Assembly: GCA_965200175.1 (NCBI GenBank)
Contig: OZ241345.1
Coordinates: 2,108,001-2,172,000 of the forward strand
Origin: Azophilus sp026709365
GTDB lineage: Bacteria > Pseudomonadota > Gammaproteobacteria > Pseudomonadales > Azotimanducaceae
DNA: 64,000 bases
Reading direction: 5' to 3'
The position numbers and the translations under genes were made by a program. This document shows, piece after piece, positions 53,148-61,970 of this stretch; the stretch's first letter is position 1, and every line of letters begins with the position of its first letter. The notes beneath the pieces were generated by a model, which had not been told where the DNA came from, did not search any database, and was given only the letters and a program-made list of their open reading frames with translations.

Positions 53148-53810
53148 TCAATCGACCTTGGCGACGAGGTAGATGTCCTCATCCGCCGCCTCGATGCCGG
53201 CCTCACGGAAACGCGGCGGCAGTTCCTTCGTGCGGGCGGCATCAAGCTTGCGAATTCGGCATCTGTCGCCATAGAGCGCGCGCACTTGGGCCTGCGACAC
53301 CGCGAACGGCGGCCCCGGCACGCGATCCTGATCGTAGTCCAAGGTGACGAGCAGCACTTGGGCGCCCACTGGCAGAATGCGCTGGACGTGGTCGGCGTAA
53401 ACGGCCCGCTGCTCGGGCGGCAGGGCCACCAGCGCGCCCCGGTCGAAGACGCCCGGCGCCGCCTCCAGGTGCGGGGCGCTCAGCGCCAGGTAGTCGCCGC
53501 AGTAGATGTGGATGCCGCCGCTGCTGAAGCGCGGCAGGTCGCCGGCGCTGTTGGACATCTTGAACGGCGTCTCCGCCTCCTCGAAGAAGCTGCGCACGGC
53601 AATTTCCGAAAGCTCCACGCCGATGACCCGGTGCCCCAGGGCGCGCAGCCACGCCAGATCAAGGGACTTGCCGCACAGCGGCACGAACACCGGGCAGTCG
53701 CTCACCAGGCTCAAAGCCGGCCAATGCTTCGCCAGCCACGGGTTGACGGCGGCTTGGTGAAAGCCCAGCTGGCCGCTGCGCCAGAGCTCCAGCCAAAACT
53801 CCGCGCGCAT
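53148..53810 (-). CDS. tpm: Thiopurine S-methyltransferase
   Basis: The 220-residue SAM-dependent enzyme has FWLELWRSGQLGFHQAAVNPWL at the start, the SAM-binding VFVPLCGKSLDLAWLRALGHRVIGVELSE (about 41-69) and FDRGALVALPPEQRAVYADHV. This is the bacterial Tpm pattern; Tpm enzymes methylate thiopurines and, in pseudomonads, selenium and tellurium compounds. The stop codon of ggt is upstream by 12 bases, so it may be cotranscribed with ggt. Confidence 0.95.
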   Translation of the reverse strand: MRAEFWLELWRSGQLGFHQAAVNPWLAKHWPALSLVSDCPVFVPLCGKSLDLAWLRALGHRVIGVELSEIAVRSFFEEAETPFKMSNSAGDLPRFSSGGIHIYCGDYLALSAPHLEAAPGVFDRGALVALPPEQRAVYADHVQRILPVGAQVLLVTLDYDQDRVPGPPFAVSQAQVRALYGDRCRIRKLDAARTKELPPRFREAGIEAADEDIYLVAKVD

Positions 53811-53822
53811 CCCCGCCGCCCT

Positions 53823-55556
53823 CTAGGAACCGCCCGGCGGCGCATCGAGCCGATTGACGCCCACCGCTCCGCCGGCGTTGCGCGGGTCGGCCATGCCGAG
53901 GAAGCCGCCCTCGGCCCTGAGCGCCGAGTTGGCATCCCCGATGCCGCGGCCGAACGACATCGGCACCAACTGCTCATGGCCCCAAGCCTTGAGAATGGCC
54001 AAGGTGTCCGGGGAGAAGCCGAACGGCTCGACAATCACCCGGTCCGGCCGCCATTGATGATGGAAGCGCGGCCTGCCCACCGCATCGGAAAGATCCATGC
54101 CATGATCGATGAGGTTCATCACCACCTGCAGCACCGTGGTAATGATGGTACTGCCGCCCGGCGAGCCGGTGACCAGCAGGATGTCGCCGTCCTTGACCAC
54201 CAGGGTGGGCGTCATGGAACTCAGCATGCGCTTGCCGGGCTCGATGGCGTTGGCGTCGCCGCCCAGCAGGCCGAAGGCGTTGGGGTTGTCGTCCTTGGCG
54301 GAGAAGTCGTCCATCTCGTTGTTCAGGAGGATGCCCGTGCCGGCAGCGACGATCTTGGCGCCGTAGGAGAGGTTGAGGGTGGTGGTGAAGGCGACCGCGT
54401 TGCCGTCCTTGTCGATCACCGAAACGTGCGTGGTGTCCGGGCTTTCCGGCGGCGGCGCCGCGCCCGCCCCCACCGCGTCGGACCGGCTCGCCCGCTGCGG
54501 GTTGAAATCGCCGAAGCGCCGCAGCGCGTAGGCCTTGTCAATCATTTGCGCCACGGGGACGGGATGAAAGTCGGCATCGCCGAGATGCTCCGCGCGGTCG
54601 GCGTAAGCGCGCCGCTCCGCCTCGATGACGTGGTGCATGGCGGCGGCGCTGCCGAAGCCCATCGCGCCGATGTCGTAAGGCTCCAGCATGTTGAGCATCT
54701 GCACCAGCAGCAGGCCGCCGGAGGACGGGGGCGGCATGGAGATGATGTCGTGGCCGCGGTAGGTGCCGCGAATCGGCTCCCGCCAGACGCTGCGGTAGCC
54801 GGCCAGGTCCACATGGCTGATCAAGCCGCCGCCGCGCTGCATTTCGGCAACGATCAAATCCGCCGTCTCGCCGGCGTAGAAGCCCGCCCGTCCGTGCTCC
54901 AGCACCCGCTCAAGACTCGCCGCCAAATCCGGTTGGCGGAATAAATCCCCTGCTCCATAAGGCGTTCCATCGTCCTTGGCGAAGACCGCGGCACTGGCCG
55001 GATGGCGCGCGAAGGCGGCTTGGCGCGCGGCGAGGGAGCGGGCCGCGTCGCGCGGCAGCGCAAAGCCCTCCTTGGCCAAGCGCACCGCCGGCTCAATCAC
55101 CTCGCGCCGCGCCAAGGTGCCGTACTTCTCCAAGGCACCGAGCAGGCCGTCCACCGAGCCGGGCACGCCGACCGCCAAGTGCGACGCCGTGGACAGCCCT
55201 TGGATCACGTTGCCCTGATCATCCTGGAACATTTCCCGGAAGGCGCCGCCCGGCGCCTTCTCGCGATGGTCATTGGCGGCCAAGGCGCCGTCCGCCATGC
55301 GGATCAGCATGAAGCCGCCACCACCGAGGTTGCCCGCCGCCGGGTGGGTCACGGCCAAGGCGAAGCCGGTGGCCACCGCCGCATCCACGGCATTGCCACC
55401 CCGGCGCAGCACGGCGGCGCCCACTTCGGAGGCGATCGGGGAACGGGAGGCCACCACCCCCTTGGCACCGAACACCGCCTCCGGGCTGGCGCCATGCACC
55501 CATGCGGATGCCAAGAAGGCCAGCAAGGGGCCTACCACATTGACAGCAATTCTCAT
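53823..55556 (-). CDS. ggt: Gamma-glutamyltransferase
   Basis: The 577-residue proenzyme has a signal peptide (about 1-22), the N-terminal GVVASRSPIASEVGAAVLRRGGNAVDAAVA, and the autoprocessing site SPDTTHVSV, with the nucleophile Thr375 as first residue of the small subunit. It also has GNAVAFTTTLN and GSPGGSTIITTVLQV. It cleaves glutathione and transfers gamma-glutamyl groups in the periplasm. The chosen ATG at 55556 lies within the outer inverted repeat of element C7, so the first five codons (MRIAV) are repeat sequence; longer readings run through the element and are not plausible. The next gene, tpm, follows 12 bases downstream. Confidence 0.93.
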   Translation of the reverse strand: MRIAVNVVGPLLAFLASAWVHGASPEAVFGAKGVVASRSPIASEVGAAVLRRGGNAVDAAVATGFALAVTHPAAGNLGGGGFMLIRMADGALAANDHREKAPGGAFREMFQDDQGNVIQGLSTASHLAVGVPGSVDGLLGALEKYGTLARREVIEPAVRLAKEGFALPRDAARSLAARQAAFARHPASAAVFAKDDGTPYGAGDLFRQPDLAASLERVLEHGRAGFYAGETADLIVAEMQRGGGLISHVDLAGYRSVWREPIRGTYRGHDIISMPPPSSGGLLLVQMLNMLEPYDIGAMGFGSAAAMHHVIEAERRAYADRAEHLGDADFHPVPVAQMIDKAYALRRFGDFNPQRASRSDAVGAGAAPPPESPDTTHVSVIDKDGNAVAFTTTLNLSYGAKIVAAGTGILLNNEMDDFSAKDDNPNAFGLLGGDANAIEPGKRMLSSMTPTLVVKDGDILLVTGSPGGSTIITTVLQVVMNLIDHGMDLSDAVGRPRFHHQWRPDRVIVEPFGFSPDTLAILKAWGHEQLVPMSFGRGIGDANSALRAEGGFLGMADPRNAGGAVGVNRLDAPPGGS

Positions 55557-55677
55557 TTTGTCGGAGCGAGGGCGTCCTGCCCTCGAAATGAACCGGGAAT
55601 TCCATTGAGGGCGGGACGCCCTCGCTCCGGGGAGCTTCGCCTGACGCAACGAAAAAGCCAAAATGAGAGTTGCTGCC
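55542..55677. repeat. REP-like element, family C (copy 7) with outer inverted repeats, spanning the ggt start
   Basis: The core arms, 55562-55585 and 55607-55629, are complements of each other over about 23 bases with two differences. Outer inverted repeats GACAGCAATTCTCATTTTG (55542-55560) and its near complement (55659-55677) enclose the core. The outer repeat provides the ggt start codon on the minus strand. Confidence 0.8.
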
Positions 55678-55768
55678 GCATTGAACAGCAACCGCTGCGG
55701 CTTGGGCGGCCAATCGCAACAGCGCATGGGGTAAGTTTGCATATTTTGCAAGGCGCTCTGGACATAAG

Positions 55769-56983
55769 ATGGATGATTCTGACTTGATTCGCGACAAAGG
55801 CAAGCTGCGGCGCATTGCCCTGGGCCAGCAGGGCCTGTTGAAGCAGGCCGCCTTTGGGCGCGGCAAGGGCGCCGTGGCGAAGGCGGTCGAGCAGCTCGGC
55901 TACGTGCAGATCGACACCATATCGGTGGTCGAGCGGGCCCACCACCATGTGCTGCGCAGCCGCGTGCCCAACTACCGGCCCGGCTTTCTCGACCAACTGC
56001 AGCGGGAAGGCAAGGTGTTCGAGCACTGGTACCACGCCGCCGCCTACCTGCCGATGCGCGACTACCGCTTCGCCCGGCGCCGAATGCAGGCGTTCAGGAA
56101 CCGCGAAATCGGCTGGGTGCGCAGCGATGACCGCCGGCTCATGGCCCGGATACTGGATCGGGTGCGAACCGAGGGTCCCTTGAAGTCCAGGGACTTCGAG
56201 GACTCCCGTCCGTCCCGAACCGGCTGGTGGGACTGGAAGCCGGCCAAGCGGGCCTTGGAGCAGCTGTTCGTCGAGGGCGAGCTGATGATCATCGGCCGGG
56301 ACGGCTTCCAGAAGACCTACGACCTGCCGGAACGGGCGCTGCCGGCGGACGTCGCCACCAAACTGCCGGACCTGCGCGAGTACGCTGCCCACCTCGTGCG
56401 CAACACCCTGCGCAGCCACGGCTTCGCCACCCAAAAGTCGTTCACCCACTTGCAGCCCGGCGCGCCGCTGCGCCAAGCGGTCGCCGAAGCGTTGGCGGAG
56501 GGGGTGGACCAAGGGCGGCTGGCGCGCCTGCGCACCCCGGACGGCAGCCTCTGGTGGGCGGATGCCGAGCTGCTCGAACGCCGAGCGCCGGCGGCGCCCG
56601 CCGTCGTGCGCATCCTCTCGCCCTTCGACAACGCCGTCATTCTGCGCCATCGCATCAACGCCCTGTTCGACTTCGACTATCAGATCGAATGCTACGTCAA
56701 GGCCGAACAGCGGCGCTTCGGCTACTTCTGCCTGCCCCTGCTGTACCGCGACCGCATCGTCGGGCGGATGGACTGCAAGGCGCATCGAGCCAGCGGCGAA
56801 CTCAACATCAAGCAGCTGCACATCGAGCGGACCGTCGATGAGGGCTTCTTCGCCGCCTTCGCCAACGCTGTCGCCGACTTCGCGGCCTTCAACGGCTGTC
56901 CCGAGGTCACCCTAAGTCAATGCCATCCCGCCGGCCTGAAGCCGGCAGTGGCCGCTTGTCTGAGCGAGTCGCCATCGGGTTGA
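55769..56983 (+). CDS. YcaQ/AlkX-like DNA glycosylase (HTH_42 winged-helix family)
   Basis: The 404-residue protein matches the YcaQ family: LGYVQIDTISVVERAHHHVL with the catalytic Q47-I-D49 motif, the HWYHAAAYLPM segment, and a C-terminal SPFDNAVILRHRINALFDFDYQIECYVK. YcaQ in E. coli opens interstrand crosslinks and removes bulky N7-alkylated bases; the QxD motif puts this gene in the AlkX-like group rather than AlkZ (QxQ). TTGCATATTTTGCAA at 55735-55749 is an AT-rich palindrome that may hold the promoter. It converges on the histidine phosphatase gene. Confidence 0.9.
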   Translation: MDDSDLIRDKGKLRRIALGQQGLLKQAAFGRGKGAVAKAVEQLGYVQIDTISVVERAHHHVLRSRVPNYRPGFLDQLQREGKVFEHWYHAAAYLPMRDYRFARRRMQAFRNREIGWVRSDDRRLMARILDRVRTEGPLKSRDFEDSRPSRTGWWDWKPAKRALEQLFVEGELMIIGRDGFQKTYDLPERALPADVATKLPDLREYAAHLVRNTLRSHGFATQKSFTHLQPGAPLRQAVAEALAEGVDQGRLARLRTPDGSLWWADAELLERRAPAAPAVVRILSPFDNAVILRHRINALFDFDYQIECYVKAEQRRFGYFCLPLLYRDRIVGRMDCKAHRASGELNIKQLHIERTVDEGFFAAFANAVADFAAFNGCPEVTLSQCHPAGLKPAVAACLSESPSG

Positions 56984-56988
56984 CGTGA

Positions 56989-57771
56989 TCAGTCGGTCAA
57001 CCCAGCGCTGACGCGCCGGGGCGGGCCGTGCTGGCTCTGCAGCCACAACGTCCCTTGCGCCCGCCATGCCAGCAGGCCATCGAGAAAGGCCACGGGCGGG
57101 CCGTCCGCCGGCTCCCCAAGCAGCACGGCGCGCAGCAGGTACAGCGTCATGTCGTGCGAAACGTGCAGGTCAAGCTGCGGGCGCGCCACCGGGGCGGCTG
57201 TTTTTCCTGATCGCGGGTCAAGGCCGCCGCCGGAATCAGCTTGCGTGCCCGGCGACCGCCCTCGTGCCGTGCTGAGGTCTGGCCCCGTCAGCTTCTCGGA
57301 CAGGCCGCGCAGCACCAGCCGGGCTGCCCAATGGGCCGGCATCATAGCGTCGGCGGGCACCGCACCGGCCATCCAACTTTGCAGGTAGCTCACCACACCG
57401 CCCGCCGCCTCCATGCCCCTCCACATCTTCATCTGGTCGAGCACATAGAAGGCGCCGAGCGCCTCCACCGGCCGATGCCGGGTGATTGAGCCGCCCGCGG
57501 CCTGATGGGCCTGAAGAATGAGCTGCGCCGTGTCCAGGCAGCGTTGCACCGGGCTGGCATAGGCCCGCAGCCTTAGCTTCCTGGGCAGTCTCCGCCCAAA
57601 GCGGCGGCACAGCGCCCGCCCCTCTTCCGTGAGCTGATTGTCCAGATCGTGCAACCTGGGTTCGAAGGTGCGCGCGGAGTGACGCAGCAGCACGGCGGCG
57701 TGATCGACCCCGGCGGCCAAGGCATCCCCGATCATGGCCAAGGCCGCATCGCCGTATGTGCTCACGTCCAT
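56989..57771 (-). CDS. Histidine phosphatase superfamily protein
   Basis: The 260-residue protein has the RHG-type motif LLRHSART (Arg30-His31-Ser-Ala-Arg34; the usual Gly is Ser), LTEEGRALCRRFGRRL, YASPVQRCLDTA and the second catalytic His in HVSHDMT (near 208). This is the branch 1/2 phosphatase fold; substrate unknown. A Gly/Arg-rich, poorly conserved stretch (about 168-200) interrupts the domain. It converges with the YcaQ-like gene (5 bases between the stops) and is divergent from lptA, 84 bases away. Confidence 0.8.
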   Translation of the reverse strand: MDVSTYGDAALAMIGDALAAGVDHAAVLLRHSARTFEPRLHDLDNQLTEEGRALCRRFGRRLPRKLRLRAYASPVQRCLDTAQLILQAHQAAGGSITRHRPVEALGAFYVLDQMKMWRGMEAAGGVVSYLQSWMAGAVPADAMMPAHWAARLVLRGLSEKLTGPDLSTARGRSPGTQADSGGGLDPRSGKTAAPVARPQLDLHVSHDMTLYLLRAVLLGEPADGPPVAFLDGLLAWRAQGTLWLQSQHGPPRRVSAGLTD

Positions 57772-57855
57772 TCACCTCCGCAACGTGCCAACATCGCCTC
57801 ACCCGTCCGCATTGTATTAGTATCCGACCTCCAATCGCACGACAACGGGGAGCGC

Positions 57856-58353
57856 ATGGTGGGCGGACTCAACGGCAAAGTGACGCGACTGCCCTTGCTG
57901 GCGGCTGCGCTGACGTTCGCCGCCGCGGCTTACGCCCAGCCCATCAACATCGAGGCCGGACACTTCGAGATGCTGCTCGCCGAAAACAAGGCAACCTACA
58001 CCGGCGGCGTCGTCGCCGTTCAGGGCGACCGCGAGATCCGCGCCGACCATCTGACCGTGTACTTCAACGAGGACAACGACGTGGTCTCCATGCTGGCCGA
58101 GGGCGATCCGGCCACCCTATCCGACCAAGCCGCCGAACCCGCCATCACGGTCACCGGAGCCGCCTTGGACTACCACTTCGACGAGCAGCGGGTGCGCGTC
58201 TCCGGCGGCGGCGCCTTGGTGCAAGGCGAGGATCGGCTGACGGCCGAGATCATCATCTACGACCTTGAGGCCGAACGCGCCGAAGCCTTCAGCAACAGCG
58301 GCGGCCGAGTGCAGTTGACCTTGGAGCCGAAGCAAGGCGGCGAATCGCGCTAA
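57856..58353 (+). CDS. lptA: Lipopolysaccharide transport periplasmic protein LptA
   Basis: The 165-residue protein has a signal peptide (about 1-27, ending AAAYAQP) and the OstA beta-jellyroll: INIEAGHFEMLLAENKATYTGGVVAVQGDREIRADHLTVYF. It carries LPS across the periplasm as a bridge between LptBFGC and LptDE. GGGGAG lies before the ATG at 57856. It is short of the usual neighbours: no lptC or lptB is next to it, which is unusual for this gene. Confidence 0.85.
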   Translation: MVGGLNGKVTRLPLLAAALTFAAAAYAQPINIEAGHFEMLLAENKATYTGGVVAVQGDREIRADHLTVYFNEDNDVVSMLAEGDPATLSDQAAEPAITVTGAALDYHFDEQRVRVSGGGALVQGEDRLTAEIIIYDLEAERAEAFSNSGGRVQLTLEPKQGGESR

Positions 58354-58423
58354 AGGGAGCAGCCAAACGATGCATCGAACGTTGAGGCGGGCATAAGGTG
58401 GTCCGACGCCCGCAGCTCCGATT

Positions 58424-59785
58424 TCACGGGTCGTTGGGGAGGTGTCGGCCCAAGTCGGGCGCGGTGCGCTCCTGTGCGCGCTCCTCGCCGATCAGGTAGG
58501 TCAGGAAAGATGGGATGGCTGCGGTGTACGTTCCTCTATCCGCCTTTCGGACAATGCCTGCATGTTCCGCTGCCCGAAGGAATGCCACGGCGGCGTCGCG
58601 TTCCGCGCCGAAATGGAGCTGCACCTGCTTGATTATGTTTGATCCCTCCACGGGTCGGTTGGCCCCTAGAATCCAACCCGCAAGGGCTTTGGCGTAATCC
58701 ACGAATTCTGGGTCGCGGCTGGTCAGGGACAAGAGGCGGTCTTCGTAGTAGTCCTCTCGTATGAGGTCTCCGGCTGCGAGCATCGCGGACGTGTCTTGTT
58801 CTTTCAGACTCTCCGCCGCTGCGGTTAGGTAGGAAGCGATGTGCTGCGGCCATCCCCACGAGCGTTCCAAGACCGCCTTGACCACTTGATCGGGGTTGGG
58901 GGGCTTGAGTTGTCGGACGGCCCGGACGCAGGCTTTGCGGGCGTCTTCGTTGGACATGGCGCCGAGCGCGAACTTCCTGCTTGGCAATGGGCGGGAGACG
59001 CCTACGCTGGCCAGCGCCTCCCGCGTTCCAACCAGTCCGAAGGCGGCGAACATGATCGGGAAGCTCAGCACGCCTTGGTGGATGGATGACAGCGTGGACG
59101 TTTTCGTGTTGTTGGGGTTGTGGATTTGTTGCGCTTCGTCAACCAGAAGAACGATGTTCCACCCGCCCCACTTGGGGCCGCGCATGGCGATGGCGTCCTC
59201 AATGTCACGGGGCTGCCGCTCGTTCTTGGCACCAACCCGAAATCCGCCGACGCTGAATCCTCTGTCCAGTATGGTTGCAGCGGTGCGCTTGCCCTTCTCA
59301 GCCGATGTGTCGGAGATGTCCAGAAACTCCTGAAGCCTCGCCAGCGCCCTGCCGCCCGGTCTTTCCGCTGCCTTCTTGGACAAACGCTTGGCGATGGTTT
59401 CGTCCACCGATGCCATGATGGCCGCTGGGTCGGTTGCCCGGTTGCCATTGATGAAAACCGGCAGCCATTCCCGCCCGTTGCGGTCCGCAGAGTAACTGTT
59501 GATGTCGGCTGTGATTTGGTCCAGCAGGGCGGTCTTGCCGCAGCCGGGAGGGCCATCGACGACGATGGTGTTGTTGGGGAACACCCCCTTGGCGAGTTGC
59601 CCGGCGCACTCTCGGAACTCGTTGATTTGCGCTTCGCGCCCGGAGAAGAAGGGGCTGCCTCGGCCAGTGAGCGGGGCGCGGTCCTGCATCCGGGCGAAGT
59701 CTTCCGGCGTCACGTCGTCCTGCGGCCGTTGCGATCCGTCATCGACATAGCAGTCTTCCCACGGGTAGTCGCTGGGGCTGGTCAT
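58424..59785 (-). CDS. Orphan AAA ATPase
   Basis: The 453-residue protein has Walker A GPPGCGKT (78-85), Walker B NIVLLVDEAQQI (near 205) and an arginine-finger region with FGLVGTREALASVGVSRPLPSR. The N-terminus (1-50) is acidic and has no known domain, and the C-terminal third is helical with LERSWGWPQHIASYL. It resembles STAND/AAA_16-22 ATPases used in transposition or defence, but nothing else in the region fits that. GC content looks slightly lower than neighbours, so it may be acquired. Convergent with lptA. The start at 59785 was chosen because codons upstream to 60010 are unconserved. The 230-base gap upstream shows nothing. Confidence 0.7.
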   Translation of the reverse strand: MTSPSDYPWEDCYVDDGSQRPQDDVTPEDFARMQDRAPLTGRGSPFFSGREAQINEFRECAGQLAKGVFPNNTIVVDGPPGCGKTALLDQITADINSYSADRNGREWLPVFINGNRATDPAAIMASVDETIAKRLSKKAAERPGGRALARLQEFLDISDTSAEKGKRTAATILDRGFSVGGFRVGAKNERQPRDIEDAIAMRGPKWGGWNIVLLVDEAQQIHNPNNTKTSTLSSIHQGVLSFPIMFAAFGLVGTREALASVGVSRPLPSRKFALGAMSNEDARKACVRAVRQLKPPNPDQVVKAVLERSWGWPQHIASYLTAAAESLKEQDTSAMLAAGDLIREDYYEDRLLSLTSRDPEFVDYAKALAGWILGANRPVEGSNIIKQVQLHFGAERDAAVAFLRAAEHAGIVRKADRGTYTAAIPSFLTYLIGEERAQERTAPDLGRHLPNDP

Positions 59786-60015
59786 GGCGTTGCGCTCTCC
59801 GGGCTGCACGCCATCGTACCACGCTGAGCCGGTTGCCGGAGCGCGTTCAACCATCACCACCCTTGGGCAATCGCTGAGATCGAAGCCAAGTGGCGGATGG
59901 ATGGGAAGCTGCTCTAACGCGAAGACTGTGGACTTTGCTGCACAATTCCCTTTCGTTTTCATACTGACACGCCTTGCAACCTCGGAGTTTCCGCAATCCT
60001 GTCGTCCCAAACAGG

Positions 60016-61254
60016 TCAGAAGTAATGCAACCAGCGCATGAACAGCGTCTTGCCTCCGCCGCTGGTCAGCTGGTCGCCGAACACCGGGATTCCGCCGAAC
60101 TCCTTGCCGCGTTGGCCTAAGGGCGTGACGACGCCCAGCTGCAGCCGCTGATGGTCGCCGCGCTCGTGGGTGACCGAGGTCTGCAGCAGGACGCTGCCGT
60201 CATTGAGGTTGCCGATCAGGGTCAGCGCCTGGTTGACCAGCGGGTGCCATTCGAGGTTGCCGCCGACGGCCAAGTAGTCCCGCATGGGATTGAAGACCTC
60301 GCCCCGGCTCAAGCGCTGGGCCAGCGGGGAAGGCAGCCGGTCCGCGATGGGGGGCAGCTTGGCGACGCCGAATCCGTTGTGGAAGTACTCGGCAAACACA
60401 TAGGCGTTGCGGCCTGCGACGATCAGGCTGACATCCGCATTGAGCAATCCGGAGAGCCGCCAGCCGCCGTCCCGCAGGCGGGTGGCGACCAGATCCGAGC
60501 GCAGCAGGGCAACGCCCAAGGGCCAGCGAAAGCCGCCGCCGAACACTTGGTCGTGGTAGTGCTTAGCGGCGAGCAGGTCGAACTCCAGCGGCCCGGCAAA
60601 GCCATGCCACTTGAGCGCCGCGCTGGCCGCTTGTCCCGTGCGGCGCCCCCGCTCGTCGCGACGGGCCACCGCCAGCAACTGGAGGTCGCCGCCGTTGGCA
60701 AGCAGGCGCTCGGCCAGAAACAGGTCGTCGCCCGCCTTGTAGTCCCGGTCCACCGTGGTCGGGGCGAAGGGGTTGAACAGGTCCATCGGCGCAAAGACCA
60801 TGCCGTTGCCCCAACTCACCGCCTGGCGGCCCAAGGTCAGCGACCAATCCTTGCGCCGATGCTGGACGGCAAGACGATCCAAGCGCCCCCAACTGCGATG
60901 CCGGGCGCCGGATTCGATTTCCCAAGTCAGGTTCAGCATCCGGCGGCCGTCCCCGGCCGGCGACTGATCCAAGATCGGCTGCAGGGCTTGCAGCAGCCCG
61001 TGGGAGTCGCCGCTGACCAAGGTAAGGGCATGGTCCGCCAAGATCGTGAACGAGCCCTTGGTGTGGCGCAGCAGGAGCCGAAAGTCGGCGCTGCCGTCGT
61101 AGGCCGGAGTGCGGTCGAGCCGCCGCTGCAGGTCGTGGCCGGGCAGGGCTCGAGCGGTGCCGAACAGCTTGGCGCGGGCCTGGACGTCGACCGCGCCCGC
61201 CAAGCCCGGAAGGCAGGCGGCGAGCAGCGCGCCGACGGCGGACGCTTGGCGCAA
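60016..61254 (-). CDS. Outer-membrane beta-barrel protein linked to an ABC permease system
   Basis: The 412-residue protein has a signal peptide (about 1-21, LAGAVDVQ), many alternating-pattern beta strands and a C-terminal Phe (TLFMRWLHYF), the BAM targeting signal. The early part has LLLRHTKGSFTILADHALTLVS, and later LGRQAVSWGNGMVFAPMDLFNPF. No family name is certain. It lies 5 bases downstream of the ABC ATPase gene on the same strand, so it is probably the outer-membrane partner of the FtsX permeases. Function unknown. Confidence 0.75.
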   Translation of the reverse strand: MRQASAVGALLAACLPGLAGAVDVQARAKLFGTARALPGHDLQRRLDRTPAYDGSADFRLLLRHTKGSFTILADHALTLVSGDSHGLLQALQPILDQSPAGDGRRMLNLTWEIESGARHRSWGRLDRLAVQHRRKDWSLTLGRQAVSWGNGMVFAPMDLFNPFAPTTVDRDYKAGDDLFLAERLLANGGDLQLLAVARRDERGRRTGQAASAALKWHGFAGPLEFDLLAAKHYHDQVFGGGFRWPLGVALLRSDLVATRLRDGGWRLSGLLNADVSLIVAGRNAYVFAEYFHNGFGVAKLPPIADRLPSPLAQRLSRGEVFNPMRDYLAVGGNLEWHPLVNQALTLIGNLNDGSVLLQTSVTHERGDHQRLQLGVVTPLGQRGKEFGGIPVFGDQLTSGGGKTLFMRWLHYF

Positions 61255-61259
61255 GCCGG

Positions 61260-61970
61260 TCAGTGGGCGGAGTCCTCGACGATGGCACCGTCGCGCAGGA
61301 CCACCCGGCGCTTGGCGTAGCTCATCACCATCGGGTCGTGGGTGGCGGTCAGGATCGAGATGCCGCGCTCATGGTTCAATCGCTGAAGCAGCTTCAGGAG
61401 CTCCTCGGTGGTGCCGGAATCGAGGTTGGCGCTCGGCTCATCGGCCAACAGCAGCACCGGATCGGTGACGATGGCCCGGGCGATGGCCACCCGCTGCTGC
61501 TGGCCGCCGGACAGTTCGCCCGGACGACGGCGGGCCAACTCGGCGATGCCGAGCGACGCCAGGCACTCGACCGCCCGCTCGGCCCGCTCATCCGGCGCCA
61601 CCCCTTGCAGCTGCATGATGAACTCAACGTTCTCCTGCGCGGAGAGCACCGGAATGAGGTTGTAGGACTGGAAGACGAAGCCGATCCTGTGCAGCCGCAG
61701 GTCCGACAACTCGGATTCGCTCAAGCGGTTCAGGGCCACGCCGTCCACCGCAATGGCGCCCTCATCCGCACGGTCCAAGCCGCCAATCAGGTTCAGCAAG
61801 GTCGATTTGCCCGACCCCGAAGGCCCCGACAGGCTCGCGAATTCGCCTCGGCTGAACTGAAAGTCCACGCCCCGCAGCGCCTGCACCGGCACCGCGTCCT
61901 CCTGATAGGTGCGGCTGACGCCGGCGCAATCGACTACGGACGCCGTTTGAGGGTTGGCAACGTCACTCAT
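61260..61970 (-). CDS. ABC transporter ATPase (LolD/MacB type)
   Basis: The 236-residue ATPase has Walker A GPSGSGKS (49-56), Q-loop FVFQSYNLIPVL, signature LSGGQQQRVAIARAI, Walker B VLLLADEPSANLD and the H-loop TATHD. The start at 61970 overlaps the permease stop (ATGA); a start at 62012 would overlap the permease by 46 bases. It serves the two FtsX-type permeases encoded upstream. Confidence 0.93.
   Translation of the reverse strand: MSDVANPQTASVVDCAGVSRTYQEDAVPVQALRGVDFQFSRGEFASLSGPSGSGKSTLLNLIGGLDRADEGAIAVDGVALNRLSESELSDLRLHRIGFVFQSYNLIPVLSAQENVEFIMQLQGVAPDERAERAVECLASLGIAELARRRPGELSGGQQQRVAIARAIVTDPVLLLADEPSANLDSGTTEELLKLLQRLNHERGISILTATHDPMVMSYAKRRVVLRDGAIVEDSAH

Noticed and set aside
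52893..54944. 683-codon open frame on the plus strand across hsp20, tpm and ggt
   Set aside because: It crosses three well-supported minus-strand genes and their gaps, with an Arg/His-rich composition and no motif.
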